From NCBI RefSeq assembly GCF_030973515.1, contig NZ_JARGZA010000013.1:1-64000 (forward strand): 64,000 bases of DNA, read 5' to 3'. Positions 34,398 to 43,574 of the stretch are shown piece by piece. The stretch is from Jannaschia maritima (lineage in GTDB: Bacteria > Pseudomonadota > Alphaproteobacteria > Rhodobacterales > Rhodobacteraceae). Every line of letters starts with the position of its first letter. The stretch's first letter is position 1. A program made the position numbers and the translations under genes. The notes below the pieces were generated by a model. The model did no database searches. It was not told the DNA's origin and saw nothing but the letters and a program-made list of their open reading frames with translations.

Positions 34398-35494
34398 CAG
34401 CCGTCCTCCAGTCGCAGGATGATCCCGAGCGCCAGCAGGATCGCCGCCAGGGGCGGGGTCCAGGCCGCCAGGGCGACCGGGATCTGGCCCGACTCGCCCA
34501 GCACCTGCGCGAAGTCCCGAAGGAAGAACATGCCGAAGCCCAGCACCAGCGCTAGCAGAACCAGGGGCCCGGTCCCGCCCGCCCGCACGTGTCCCATGGT
34601 AAAGGCCGCGCCGATCAGCACCATGGCGGCCAGCATCAACGGTGAGGCCAGTTCCATCTGTAGCCACATGCGGTGCGCCAGCGCGGAGAACCCCGCCGCC
34701 TCCAGCCGGGCGACGAAGCGCGGCAGCTCGAAGATGGGGATGGCAGACGGCACGCCGAAGCTGTCGCGGATCTGGTCCTCCGTCAGGGTGGACGGGATCG
34801 TCAACAGGGGCACGGTCTCCGCGTCCCGCTCGGGGTTCTCCGACGCCGCCAGCGGCCAGCGCTTGGCGGAACGCAACGACCAGTCGCCGTCGCGCAGTTC
34901 GGCCCGTGATGCGTCGATCCGCTCGACCGGGGTGCCGTCCTGCGCGAAGGATGTGAATGTCGCATCGAACAGGACCGTGCCCGCCAGCGACGAGCGCAGC
35001 GCCTGGATCACCGTCTGCCCATCATCGTCACCCTGACGCAGCCAGACCCCCTCGTCGTCGACCGACAGCACGGAAGTTGAGTCGTTCGCGAAGCGCGCCG
35101 CTTCGCGTTCGTACGTCGCCTGCGTGGCTGCGACGATCGGGTTCACGACTGCCAGCCCCGCAATCCCCAGGACCAGCGCCGCCGCGGCGGGGGCCGAAAC
35201 GGCCCGCAAGCCCGATTGACCGGCGGCTCGGACGACAACCAATTCCGAAGAGCGCGCGAGCGAAAGGAACAGAGCCAGCGTCGCCAGGATCACGATCAGC
35301 GGCAGAATCTGGTTAAGTGCCCCGGGCAGGTTCAGCGCGGCCAACCGCGCGGCGTCGCCCAAGGTGGCGCCGTCGTCGCCGAACCGGCGCAGCTGTTCGG
35401 CCAGGTCGATGGGCAGCATCAGGCCGGTGAAGACCAATGTGACCAGCGCGGTCAGGAACGCGAAGCGCCGCGCTAGGTACAGCGACAGGGTCAT
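34397..35494 (-). CDS. lptG: LPS export ABC transporter permease LptG
   Basis: Inner-membrane permease of the LptB2FG extractor. The 365-residue protein has YLARRFAFLTALVTLVFTGL as first helix, two more N-terminal helices with the conserved LPLIVILATLALFLSLARSSELVVVRAAG coupling segment, a periplasmic jellyroll (about residues 125-265) and three C-terminal helices. ATG at 35494 overlaps the lptF stop by four bases, so the pair is made together. LptB is not in this window. Confidence 0.94.
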   Translation of the reverse strand: MTLSLYLARRFAFLTALVTLVFTGLMLPIDLAEQLRRFGDDGATLGDAARLAALNLPGALNQILPLIVILATLALFLSLARSSELVVVRAAGQSGLRAVSAPAAAALVLGIAGLAVVNPIVAATQATYEREAARFANDSTSVLSVDDEGVWLRQGDDDGQTVIQALRSSLAGTVLFDATFTSFAQDGTPVERIDASRAELRDGDWSLRSAKRWPLAASENPERDAETVPLLTIPSTLTEDQIRDSFGVPSAIPIFELPRFVARLEAAGFSALAHRMWLQMELASPLMLAAMVLIGAAFTMGHVRAGGTGPLVLLALVLGFGMFFLRDFAQVLGESGQIPVALAAWTPPLAAILLALGIILRLEDG

Positions 35495-36618
35495 GCCGCC
35501 CGCCCTCGGCGGAACGGAGCCCGGGACGCCGTGCCGCGCCAGAGCAGTCCCGCGGCCAGCGCCGCCCCGATCAGGACGGCCAGATACGTCATCCATAGCG
35601 CGCCGTCCTCCACCGCCGCCTTCTCCCCCACGTTGGCGAGCAGGTGCAGGATGATGGCGACCAGCACGGCGGCGCCGATCTGCCGCCACAGCCCCATTCG
35701 GGAATAGCCGCCGAGCAAGAGGAACCCCAACGCTACCAGCGGCAGGACCGCGGTCAACAGGGGCTCCGCGATGCGGGCATGGCCCAGGTACCGCAATTCC
35801 GCGGCGCTGCGTCCGGTGGTGCCCCGCAGGGCCGGGCTGGCCGACAGCAGCGCACGGGTCCCCATCTCGCGCGCGTCGCGTCGCCTGACCTCGTCGCCCC
35901 CGGCCAGCCCCGCCAGGTCATAGGCGAAGTCCGCGAACGTCGTGGTGATCAGGTTCCGGGACGCGCGGTCCAGGGTTTGGGCCATTCCGTCGAGCATCAC
36001 CAGCCGCGGGCCGGTCGATCCGGGCCGTCCTTCCAGCAGATAGGCGCGCGCGGCCGTATAGGTCGTGTTCGACCGCCACCCCCGACGGTCCTGCAGGAAC
36101 AGGCCCAACAGCTCGCCCTCCGGCGTGACGTAGCGAACATAGACGGTGACGCCCGTGCCGGGGTGCAGGAACTCGCCCGCGCGCAGGAAGCGGGCCGTGA
36201 CGTCGCGGTTCAGTGCCTCCCCCCGCTCGGCCAGGACCGTGCGCGCGGCGGGCACCAGCGCATTGCCCAGGATCGCGGCCGCCAGCCCCGCCGCGAGCCC
36301 GAAGACCAGAACGGGTCGAGCCAGGCGCCAGGGGCCCAGCCCGGTGGTCTGCGCCACGATCAGTTCGCTGTCCGACGCCAGCCGGTTGACGCCATAGAGC
36401 GTCGCGATCAATGCGGCGAAGGGCAGCGTCAGATAGATGACGTAGGGCAGGCCCAGGGCCGTGAACTCCAGGAATACCCGGAGGTTCGAGCCCCCGGCAA
36501 TCAGCCGGTCGAACAGGCCGATGGCCCGGTTCACCCAATACACCGCCGCCAGCACGGAAGCGAAGAAGGCGAAATAGACCAGCAGGCGGCCCGTCAGGTA
36601 TCGGTCGAACGTGCTCAC
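35491..36618 (-). CDS. lptF: LPS export ABC transporter permease LptF
   Basis: The 375-residue partner of LptG. It starts VSTFDRYLTGRLLVYF, matching the usual short N-terminus before helix 1; this requires GTG at 36618. The longer reading begins at TTG 36678 with a Lys/Arg/Pro-rich stretch that is not conserved. LPFAALIATLYGVNRLASDSEL marks the coupling helix, and six membrane helices flank a periplasmic domain. First gene of the lptF-lptG-lptD-surA-pdxA-rsmA operon, 78 bp downstream of the anti-sigma gene. Confidence 0.93.
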   Translation of the reverse strand: MSTFDRYLTGRLLVYFAFFASVLAAVYWVNRAIGLFDRLIAGGSNLRVFLEFTALGLPYVIYLTLPFAALIATLYGVNRLASDSELIVAQTTGLGPWRLARPVLVFGLAAGLAAAILGNALVPAARTVLAERGEALNRDVTARFLRAGEFLHPGTGVTVYVRYVTPEGELLGLFLQDRRGWRSNTTYTAARAYLLEGRPGSTGPRLVMLDGMAQTLDRASRNLITTTFADFAYDLAGLAGGDEVRRRDAREMGTRALLSASPALRGTTGRSAAELRYLGHARIAEPLLTAVLPLVALGFLLLGGYSRMGLWRQIGAAVLVAIILHLLANVGEKAAVEDGALWMTYLAVLIGAALAAGLLWRGTASRAPFRRGRAA

Positions 36619-36696
36619 GGGCGGGGCGGCTCCGGCGGGGGTCGGCTTCTTCCTAGCCGCGGCGCGCGACCGGGCCAAGGGCGTCGCCCCCGTCCG

Positions 36697-37404
36697 TCAC
36701 GACGACGGGCCGACGCCCGGGATGTCGACCGTCCCGAACACGCGGCCCGACGGCGAGCCGGTGGGCGACCCGCCGGGCGGTTCCTCCGACACGCCCAGCG
36801 TAAGGGTGCCCCGCACGGCGGCGATCTCGGGCGGCAGCGGCAACCGCACGGTCTCGCCGGCGGGCCACAGGCCCACGGACTGCGCTGGCTCGTCCGGCCC
36901 ATGCGCCCAGACCTGCAGGACCCGGCCCGGCGGCGCGGCCCCAGCGGTCCGCGTCAGGACGACCTCGTCGCGGGTCTTGTCCACGACCGCGATCACGCGG
37001 AAGTCCCCCGCCTCGGACGCGATCTCGGCCGGATAGAGCGGCCCGCCGCCGCCGTTCCGATCGAAGGATACCAGCAGAAGGACCGCCACGGCCAGGGCCA
37101 GCGCCGCCCCGGCCAAGACCTGCCACGGGCCGGCCCGCCGCCAGAACGGCTTGGGCGCCGCGTCCGGGAACAGGCGGGCGTGCAGGGCCGCGCGGGCGGC
37201 GGCGGGCGGCGGGACCGGCGCAAGATTCCCCAGCGGGGCCAGCCGCGCCTCCCACGCCAGCACGCGCGCGGCGAAGTCAGGCTCAGCACCCGCCCGGCGC
37301 CGCGCCGCGTCGCGCTCCGCGTCCTCCAGCAGGCCCAGAGCATATTCCGCCGCCAGCACGTCGTCCCGCTCGTCCTCGGGGATGGGGTCCAATTCGTCCG
37401 TCAT
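36697..37404 (-). CDS. anti-sigma-K factor (RskA-type) membrane protein
   Basis: A 235-residue inner-membrane regulator that holds its sigma factor inactive. The N-terminal cytosolic part has VLAAEYALGLLEDAERDAARRR, the RskA-type sigma-binding helix. One membrane helix follows (about residues 102-122, LAGAALALAVAVLLLVSF), then a periplasmic RskA C-domain with VLQVWAHGPDEPAQSVGLWP and TLGVSEEPPGGSPTG. ATG at 37404 overlaps the sigma stop by four bases, the standard arrangement. The inducing signal is not evident. Confidence 0.93.
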   Translation of the reverse strand: MTDELDPIPEDERDDVLAAEYALGLLEDAERDAARRRAGAEPDFAARVLAWEARLAPLGNLAPVPPPAAARAALHARLFPDAAPKPFWRRAGPWQVLAGAALALAVAVLLLVSFDRNGGGGPLYPAEIASEAGDFRVIAVVDKTRDEVVLTRTAGAAPPGRVLQVWAHGPDEPAQSVGLWPAGETVRLPLPPEIAAVRGTLTLGVSEEPPGGSPTGSPSGRVFGTVDIPGVGPSS

Positions 37405-38015
37405 CGCGCCATGCACGCCCGCAGCGCGATCAGGCCGCGCCGCAGCCACGTCCGCATCGTGTTGAGGGGGACGCCCGCCTCCGCCGCCAGCCAGGCATAG
37501 CTGCGCCCGTCCAGATACGCCCCCGTGATGGCCGCGCGGCGATCCGCAGGCAGCTCGTCCAGGCAGGCCACCAGGCGTCCGGCCTCGGACGCGGCCACGG
37601 CCGATTGCTCCGGCGTCGCGCCGGGCGCGGCCAACGCGGCGTCGTAATCGGCTACGTCCGCATCCCCGCGACGCGCGCGCAGGCGGTCGATGGCGGTGTT
37701 GCGCGCGATCGTGATCAGCCAGGTCATCGGCGAATGGCCCGTCGCGCGATAGCGCCCCGCGTTGCGCCAAACCTTTACATAGGCGTCTTGCATCGCGTCC
37801 TCTGCATCCCGCCCTGCACCCAACACACGGATGCACACCGCGTGGAGTTTCCCGCTCGTGGCATCATAGAGCGCGGTGAACGCCGCCCGCTCCCCCAAGG
37901 CCGCGCGTGCGATGTACCCTTCGATCGCCGCGCGATCCGCCGCGACGTCCCCCGACGGCGCCGCGGGCCGGTCCCGCCGACCGGACCGTCCGTCCGTGGC
38001 GCTCACAGCGCCCAT
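37401..38015 (-). CDS. ECF-family RNA polymerase sigma factor
   Basis: A 204-residue extracytoplasmic-function sigma factor. Region 2 is FTALYDATSGKLHAVCIRVLG followed by DAEDAMQDAYVKVWR and TWLITIARNTAIDRLR; region 4 is LPADRRAAITGAYLDGRSYAWLAAEAGVPLNTMRTWLRRG. Paired with the overlapping anti-sigma gene. Start ATG at 38015 gives a polar N-terminal lead; a slightly later start is possible. Divergent from a secreted DUF4394 protein, a likely target gene. Confidence 0.94.
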   Translation of the reverse strand: MGAVSATDGRSGRRDRPAAPSGDVAADRAAIEGYIARAALGERAAFTALYDATSGKLHAVCIRVLGAGRDAEDAMQDAYVKVWRNAGRYRATGHSPMTWLITIARNTAIDRLRARRGDADVADYDAALAAPGATPEQSAVAASEAGRLVACLDELPADRRAAITGAYLDGRSYAWLAAEAGVPLNTMRTWLRRGLIALRACMAR

Positions 38016-38036
38016 CCGCAAAAAACCGACCCGACC

Positions 38037-38063
38037 GAAACTTCCAACCCTCGCCCCCCGTGG
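38037..38063 (+). promoter_or_regulatory. possible ECF-type promoter for the DUF4394 gene
   Basis: GAAAC at 38037-38041 and CGTGG at 38059-38063 are separated by 17 bp, resembling the GAAC / CGT pattern of ECF promoters. It faces the DUF4394 gene (start 38118) in the 102-bp gap divergent from the sigma gene. Short motifs, so chance cannot be excluded. Confidence 0.3.
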
Positions 38064-38117
38064 CTCCGACGATTGGTCCCGAAACGCGGGGCCAGCACAA
38101 GGGAAAAGGCACACGAC

Positions 38118-38975
38118 ATGGACACGACACGGATCGCACTCGCCACGGCGTTCGCGCTCGCGACCGCCGGCCCGGCCCTCGCCATGGGCCATGCGGGCAC
38201 GATGGGTTATGCCCTCGCCGGGGACGGCGCGACCCTCGTGACCATGTCCGACATCGCGTCGCCGGGCGACGCGCGGACCTTCGACCTTGATGCGCCGCTG
38301 CGCGCCATCGCCTATCGTCCCGTGACCGGGCAGCTCCTGGGCTACGCCGACGGCGCGATGTACGAGATCGACCCCGCGACCGGCACGCTGACCGACCTGG
38401 GCGCGACCTTCGCGGACGACGCGTCCATCGGCGCGGGGGCAGTCGCCTTCGACTTCAATAATCAGATCGACGCCGTGCGCGCGGTGGGCGCGGACGGCGC
38501 GAACCTCGTCTATTTCCCGGAAGGGTTCGGCGACGGGGACGAGCGGGCGAACTCGGTGCGCCGCTTCACGGATGCGTTCTACGTCGACGGCGACGCGTCT
38601 GCCGGCGCGGACCCGTTGATCTTCGCCAATGCCTATACCAACGCGATAGACGGGCGTACGGCCTCCGCCACGGCGCAATACGCACTCGATGCGCGGGCCA
38701 ACGCCCTCGTGACGCTGGCCAACAACGCGGGCGAGCTGGCGACGGTCGGCCTTCTGACGATCGATGGGGATGCCGTCGACGTCCTCGACACCGGCGGCTT
38801 CGACATCGTGTCGGAGGCGGAAGGATCGGACCTCGCCTATGCGGTCTTGCAGATCGACGCTGAGGACACCGCCGGCCTCTATCTCGTCGACCTGAGCTCT
38901 GGCGCCCTTACGCTCCTGGGCGAGCTGGGCTTGGGCGGCATCACGGGCTTCGCGGCCTCGCACGGCGGAATGTAA
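38118..38975 (+). CDS. secreted DUF4394 beta-propeller-like protein
   Basis: A 285-residue exported protein with a signal peptide (residues 1-22, ending ALAMG). The mature part matches DUF4394: YALAGDGATLVTMS, LRAIAYRPVTGQLLGYADGAMYEIDP, AVAFDFNNQIDAVRAVG, and repeat-like blades to the C-terminus. Function is unknown, and no enzyme motif was seen. In several bacteria DUF4394 genes neighbour ECF sigma/anti-sigma pairs as here, so it may be a main regulon member. A strong terminator follows. Confidence 0.85.
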   Translation: MDTTRIALATAFALATAGPALAMGHAGTMGYALAGDGATLVTMSDIASPGDARTFDLDAPLRAIAYRPVTGQLLGYADGAMYEIDPATGTLTDLGATFADDASIGAGAVAFDFNNQIDAVRAVGADGANLVYFPEGFGDGDERANSVRRFTDAFYVDGDASAGADPLIFANAYTNAIDGRTASATAQYALDARANALVTLANNAGELATVGLLTIDGDAVDVLDTGGFDIVSEAEGSDLAYAVLQIDAEDTAGLYLVDLSSGALTLLGELGLGGITGFAASHGGM

Positions 38976-39035
38976 CGCGGATACGAGTAGGGGCCGGCTT
39001 GGCCCGCCACCCCCGCCGCGCATGTGCTGCGAGGG

Positions 39036-39068
39036 ACGCCCCGGCCGAAAGGCCGGGGCGTTCTAGTT
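39036..39068 (+). terminator. Rho-independent terminator after the DUF4394 gene
   Basis: A perfect 11-bp stem ACGCCCCGGCC / GGCCGGGGCGT with a GAAA tetraloop, followed by TCTAGTTTC on the plus strand. It lies between convergent genes. Confidence 0.85.
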
Positions 39069-39121
39069 TCAGGGGTCCGGCACCACAGGACAGGGTCGCT
39101 CTCCGGTGCATCGATGACCGC

Positions 39122-40195
39122 CTAGCGCGGCATCGGGCTCGCGATCCCGTCCAACAGGAAGTCCATTCCGGCCAGGGATCCGTCGTCGGCCACCGCCCCG
39201 TCGGCCAACCAGACGGACCCGTCCTGCCGCCGCAGGGGCCCGGTGAACGGATGCACGGCCCCCGATGCGATGTCCGCAGCCAGCGCCCCGGCGCTTTCGC
39301 GCACCTCCGGCGGCATCGCGTCCGAGAAGTCGCCCACCAAGACCATCCCATGGGCCAAGCCGTCCCACCGGTTCCCGCTGGTCCAGGTGCCATCCAGCAG
39401 CGCGCCGATCCGTTCGGCGTAGTAGGGGGTCCAGTTGGTGATCACCGACGACAGCCGCGGGTACGGCGCGTATTCGACCATGTCCGACGTGAACCCGAAC
39501 CCCCATCCGGTCCCATGCGCTTCGATCGCGGCCAGGGGCGCGGTCGAATCCGTCAACGACAGCACGAAGTCGGCCCCCTGTTCCAGCAGGGCCCGCGTCG
39601 CGTCCGCCTCCCTTGCGGGATCGAACCACGTGTTGATCCACACGATGTTCATCTCGACGTCCGGGGCCTGCTGCCGGGCATGGGCGAAGATCGAGTTGAT
39701 CCCCCGGAACACCAGCGGGATCGGATAGGGCGCGACGATCCCGATCTTCTTCGTCTCCGTCATCCGGCCCGCGATATGACCCATCACCGCCAGCCCTTCG
39801 TAGAAACGGGGGTTGTAGACGGCCACGTTCGGCGCGGTCTTGAACCCGGTGGCATGCTCGAACCGCACGTCCGGGAACCGGGATGCTACCGCGATGGTCG
39901 GGTCCATGTAGCCGAACGACGCCGCAAAGATCAGGTCCGCGCCCCGCAGCGCCATCTGCGTCAGCGCGCGTTCGGCGTCCGCGCCCTCCGGCACGCTCTC
40001 CTGGACCATCATATCGACCCGTCCGTCGAACCGATCGATGGCTTCCTGCATGCTTTCGTGATGGTGCTGCGACCAGCCGCCATCCGTCTTGGGTCCCACA
40101 AGCAGCAGGCCCACGGTCGCCGTTTCCGTGGTGGCCGATGCGATGCGCGGCGTCATCAGCCCGGCGCTCGCGGCGAGGAACGTCCTGCGATCCAT
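39122..40195 (-). CDS. BMP-family substrate-binding protein (nucleoside-type ABC transporter)
   Basis: A 357-residue periplasmic binding protein of the BMP/PnrA family, which binds nucleosides for ABC uptake. It starts with a Tat-like signal MDRRTFLAASAGLM without a lipobox. Conserved parts: VGPKTDGGWSQHHH, ADLIFAASFGYMDP, FKTAPNVAVYNPRFYEGLAVMGHIAG and the ITNWTPYYAERIGALLDG stretch. ATG 40195 follows AGGAAAAGGA. The next gene upstream on the same strand is an adenosine-deaminase-like enzyme, 34 bp away, which fits purine nucleoside salvage. Permease and ATPase genes are not in the window. Confidence 0.9.
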   Translation of the reverse strand: MDRRTFLAASAGLMTPRIASATTETATVGLLLVGPKTDGGWSQHHHESMQEAIDRFDGRVDMMVQESVPEGADAERALTQMALRGADLIFAASFGYMDPTIAVASRFPDVRFEHATGFKTAPNVAVYNPRFYEGLAVMGHIAGRMTETKKIGIVAPYPIPLVFRGINSIFAHARQQAPDVEMNIVWINTWFDPAREADATRALLEQGADFVLSLTDSTAPLAAIEAHGTGWGFGFTSDMVEYAPYPRLSSVITNWTPYYAERIGALLDGTWTSGNRWDGLAHGMVLVGDFSDAMPPEVRESAGALAADIASGAVHPFTGPLRRQDGSVWLADGAVADDGSLAGMDFLLDGIASPMPR

Positions 40196-40229
40196 GATCG
40201 ATCCTTTTCCTAGGGATGAGGGGGCGCCG

Positions 40230-41258
40230 TCAGGCGGTCGCGGAGGCGTAGGCGTCCAGTTCGCGCAAGAACCCGTTCCGCAGATCCGCATCCACCCATG
40301 CGGCCTCGAAGGCATGGCGGCTGACGGTGATCAGATCGTTCCGCGTGAGGCCGGCCTCCGCCTGCGTGATCTCGAACGTCCCGTTCATGTAGTCGCGTCC
40401 GAAATAGGCCGGGTCATCGGAGTTGAGCGAGAAGTGCAGGCCATGCTCCATCGACCGCCGCACCACGTCCTGCTCGTGCGGACCTCGGATCATGGTATTG
40501 GCGGTGGGGCAGATCGTGAAGTGCAGGTTCCGTGCCTTCGTCTTCTCGATCAGGTCGGGCCTCTCCAGGATGTTGGCGCCGTGGTCGATGCGGTCGACCT
40601 CGATGTCCTCGATCACCTGCCGGATGTGTTCGTGCGTGCCGGGGATATCCAGGTCGCAATGCATGGTCAGGTGGAAGCCCTCCGCGCGGGCCCGGGCGAA
40701 GTGGTCGGCGAACTTCGACGGCGGGTTGCCGTTCTCGTCGGAATCAAGGCCCAGGCCCACGATCCGGTCCCGGTGCGGGATCGCCCATTCGAGCGTCTGC
40801 ATGGCCGAGTCCGCGCTGCGTTCGCGAACGAAGCACAGGATCAGCGCCGACTTGATGCCGAACGCGTCCTCGGCCCGCTTCCGCCCGTCGGTCAGCCCTT
40901 CGATCACCACCTCGAAGGGGACGCCCCGGTCGGTATGCTGTTGCGGGTCGAAGAACATCTCGGAATACAGCACGTTCTGTGCCGCCACCCGTTCGAGGTA
41001 TGCGTAGCACAGGTCCGAGAAGTCCTGCGCCTTCAGCATCACGAACGCGCCGTCATAGAACACCTGCAAGAAGCTCGGCAGGTCGTGGAAGACATAGCTT
41101 TCGCGCAGTGCCTCGATCGTGTCGAACCCCGTATCGACCCCGTTCCGTTCGGCCAGCGCGAAGCGCATCTCCGCCTCCAGCGTGCCTTCCAGATGGACGT
41201 GCAACTCGGCCTTCGGCAATCCGTGGATGAAGCGTTCCATCTCGGTCGTCATAGGCAT
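40230..41258 (-). CDS. add: adenosine deaminase-family enzyme with altered HAGE motif
   Basis: A 342-residue TIM-barrel deaminase. Zinc ligands are seen in ELHVHLEGT (His20, His22), His200 and SLNSDDPAYF (Asp281, Asp282), and RIDHGANI (His226) is the catalytic-His motif. The canonical HAGE, whose Glu protonates the purine, reads HCDLD here (200-204), so the exact substrate or mechanism may differ from true adenosine deaminase. ATG 41258 follows a run of G's; ATG 41252 is an alternative. It is upstream of the BMP binding-protein gene on the same strand and divergent from pepA. Confidence 0.82.
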   Translation of the reverse strand: MPMTTEMERFIHGLPKAELHVHLEGTLEAEMRFALAERNGVDTGFDTIEALRESYVFHDLPSFLQVFYDGAFVMLKAQDFSDLCYAYLERVAAQNVLYSEMFFDPQQHTDRGVPFEVVIEGLTDGRKRAEDAFGIKSALILCFVRERSADSAMQTLEWAIPHRDRIVGLGLDSDENGNPPSKFADHFARARAEGFHLTMHCDLDIPGTHEHIRQVIEDIEVDRIDHGANILERPDLIEKTKARNLHFTICPTANTMIRGPHEQDVVRRSMEHGLHFSLNSDDPAYFGRDYMNGTFEITQAEAGLTRNDLITVSRHAFEAAWVDADLRNGFLRELDAYASATA

Positions 41259-41485
41259 CCCCCCCCCGTCGGTCGCGCCCGTGACGCGGGTCGCAGGCCG
41301 ATGGTGCGGCGGCTGTGGGGCGCCAGGCAACGGTAACGGCACAGCGCCACGTCGGCTGGGGCGGGGTCTGCCGGAACTTTGGGCGGTTCGGTCAGCCGCG
41401 CGCCGATGCGTGTTCCCGCCCCTCTGGCCTTCGCACCGGCCCCCGCCTAGGTTTCGCGCGACACCCGCTGCCCGGAGCCCGCGCC

Positions 41486-42961
41486 ATGACACGACCCGCC
41501 CCCGTCACCTTCACGGCGTTCGACGCGGACGCCGCCGCCGCCCATGACGGCATCCTGGCTGTGATCGTGCCGGCCGATGGCAAGCTGTCGCAGGTCGCGC
41601 GTCGGGTGAACCGCCTAACTCGGGGTGCGGTGGAACGCGCGACGGCCAGCCCCGCGTGGGAGAAGCTGTCTGACGGGGATCTGATGGACTTGGCCTTCCC
41701 GGCAAACGCGGCTGCCTCCGCCGTCGCGGTCCTGCGCCTGCCCGATCGCCCCGACCGCGACGTGGCGATGAGGGCGGGTGCGGCGCTCGCCCGCCTGCGC
41801 GGCACCCGCGCCGTCCTGCTGGCGGCGGGCAAGCACCGCGCCGCTGCCGACGTGACGCTGGGCCTGGTGTTGCGCGACTACGACTTCACCGACCACAAGA
41901 CCGGCGACAAGCCAGGCGACCCCGCCGCCGTGACCGTGGCCGTGTCGAAGCCCGACGAGGCCACCACCACCTTCGACGCCCATCGAGCCGCTGCCGAAGG
42001 CGTGTTCCTGACCCGCGACCTGGTCAACGCGCCCGCCAACGTCCTGACCCCCGTGACCTTCGCCGAACGCTTGGACTCGCTCCGCGACCTCGGCGTGGAC
42101 GTCGAGGTGTTGGAGGAGGATGAACTCGAACGGCTGGGCATGCACACGCTCCTGGCCGTGGGGCAGGGATCGGCCATGCCGTCGAAGGTCGTGGTCATGC
42201 AGTGGAACGGCGGCGGGGACGAGAAGCCCCTGGCCCTGATCGGCAAGGGCGTGACCTTCGACACCGGCGGCATCAGCCTCAAACCCGGCGCGGGGATGGA
42301 GGACATGACCATGGACATGGGCGGCGCGGGCACCGTGGCGGGCGCCATGCACGCGGTCGCCACCCGCCGGGCCCGTGCCAACGTCGTGGCCCTGGTGGGC
42401 CTGGTCGAGAACATGCCCGATGGTCTGGCGCAGCGCCCCGGCGACGTGGTCACGTCCATGAAGGGCGACACGGTGGAGGTCATCAATACCGACGCCGAAG
42501 GCCGTTTGGTCCTGTGCGACGTCATGTGGTACGCACAGGACCGGTTCGCGCCTGCGGGCATGATCGACCTCGCCACCCTGACCGGCGCCATCATCGTAGG
42601 CCTGGGGCACGAGAACGCGGGCGTCTTCTCCAACGACGACGCGCTCTGCGATGCGTTCCTGGCCGCCGCGAAGGCCGAAGGGGAAGGCGCATGGCGGATG
42701 CCGCTGGGCGCGGCCTACGACAAGCTGCTCAAGTCCCGCGTGGCCGACATGAAGAACGTCGGTGGACGGGCTGCGGGATCCATCACTGCCGCGCAGTTCC
42801 TGCAACGCTTCGTGAAGGACGACACGCCCTGGATCCATCTCGACATCGCGGGCGTGGCCAGCGTGGCGAAGGGCACCGACCTATCGCCCGCGGGCGCCAC
42901 CGGTTGGGGCGTCCGCGCGCTGGACCGCCTGATCGCCGACCGGTTCGAGAATGCCGGCTGA
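41486..42961 (+). CDS. pepA: leucyl aminopeptidase (cytosol aminopeptidase, M17)
   Basis: Removes N-terminal residues from peptides; a hexameric two-metal enzyme. The 491-residue protein has an N-terminal macro-like domain and the catalytic domain with LIGKGVTFDTGGISLKPG (metal Lys/Asp) and the signature NTDAEGRLVL. GAGTVAGAM and GGRAAGSITAAQFL are also conserved. ATG 41486 follows GGAGC; reading upstream is shadow. It overlaps holC by 11 bp, the common proteobacterial pepA-holC order. Confidence 0.97.
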   Translation: MTRPAPVTFTAFDADAAAAHDGILAVIVPADGKLSQVARRVNRLTRGAVERATASPAWEKLSDGDLMDLAFPANAAASAVAVLRLPDRPDRDVAMRAGAALARLRGTRAVLLAAGKHRAAADVTLGLVLRDYDFTDHKTGDKPGDPAAVTVAVSKPDEATTTFDAHRAAAEGVFLTRDLVNAPANVLTPVTFAERLDSLRDLGVDVEVLEEDELERLGMHTLLAVGQGSAMPSKVVVMQWNGGGDEKPLALIGKGVTFDTGGISLKPGAGMEDMTMDMGGAGTVAGAMHAVATRRARANVVALVGLVENMPDGLAQRPGDVVTSMKGDTVEVINTDAEGRLVLCDVMWYAQDRFAPAGMIDLATLTGAIIVGLGHENAGVFSNDDALCDAFLAAAKAEGEGAWRMPLGAAYDKLLKSRVADMKNVGGRAAGSITAAQFLQRFVKDDTPWIHLDIAGVASVAKGTDLSPAGATGWGVRALDRLIADRFENAG

Positions 42962-43418
42962 GGTCTATTTCTACCACCTCACCCGCCGCTCCGTCGCCGA
43001 AGGTCTGGCGATGCTGCTGGACCGCGCCCTGGCGCAGGGCTGGCGTGTCGCCGTACGCGGCAGAGACCTCGCGCGCCTCGAACGGCTCGACGCGGATCTG
43101 TGGGGCGGCCCGCCCGACGCGTTCCTCCCCCACGGGCTGGCGGGGGGCACGCACGACGACCGACAACCCGTCCTCTTGACGACCGCCGCCACCGCGACCG
43201 GCCGGGACTGCGTCATGACCATCGACGGGGCCGACCTGGACGCGGGCGAGCTGTCCGACCTCCGGCGCGCCTGCATCGTCTTCGACGGCATGGACGACGA
43301 CGCGGTCCAGCACGCCCGCGGCCAATGGGCGGCGCTCAAGCGCGCCGGGATCGGCGCCCGCTACTGGTCGGAGGAATCCGGCAAGTGGGCGCAGAAGGCG
43401 ACTGCGAACGTGGACTGA
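42951..43418 (+). CDS. holC: DNA polymerase III subunit chi
   Basis: The 155-residue chi subunit of the clamp loader, which links polymerase III to SSB. It begins EVYFYHLTRRSVAEGLAMLLDRAL and has the conserved WGGPPDAFLPHGLAG, VLLTTA and RYWSEESGKWAQKA. ATG lies inside the last codons of pepA in another frame. Length is normal. Confidence 0.95.
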   Translation: MPAEVYFYHLTRRSVAEGLAMLLDRALAQGWRVAVRGRDLARLERLDADLWGGPPDAFLPHGLAGGTHDDRQPVLLTTAATATGRDCVMTIDGADLDAGELSDLRRACIVFDGMDDDAVQHARGQWAALKRAGIGARYWSEESGKWAQKATANVD

Positions 43419-43574
43419 CCCTCCGCCAGCGGGCATCGGATAGGCGATCCGCCCGGGCGGGACCCCGCTGCCCTCCATTGGAACGATCATGCATCACGCA
43501 AGATCATCCCCAGACGGTGCCTTTGCGTATGTACGGGGGGTGTACGGGGGGTGCCCCCCACCATACGGCGTCCC

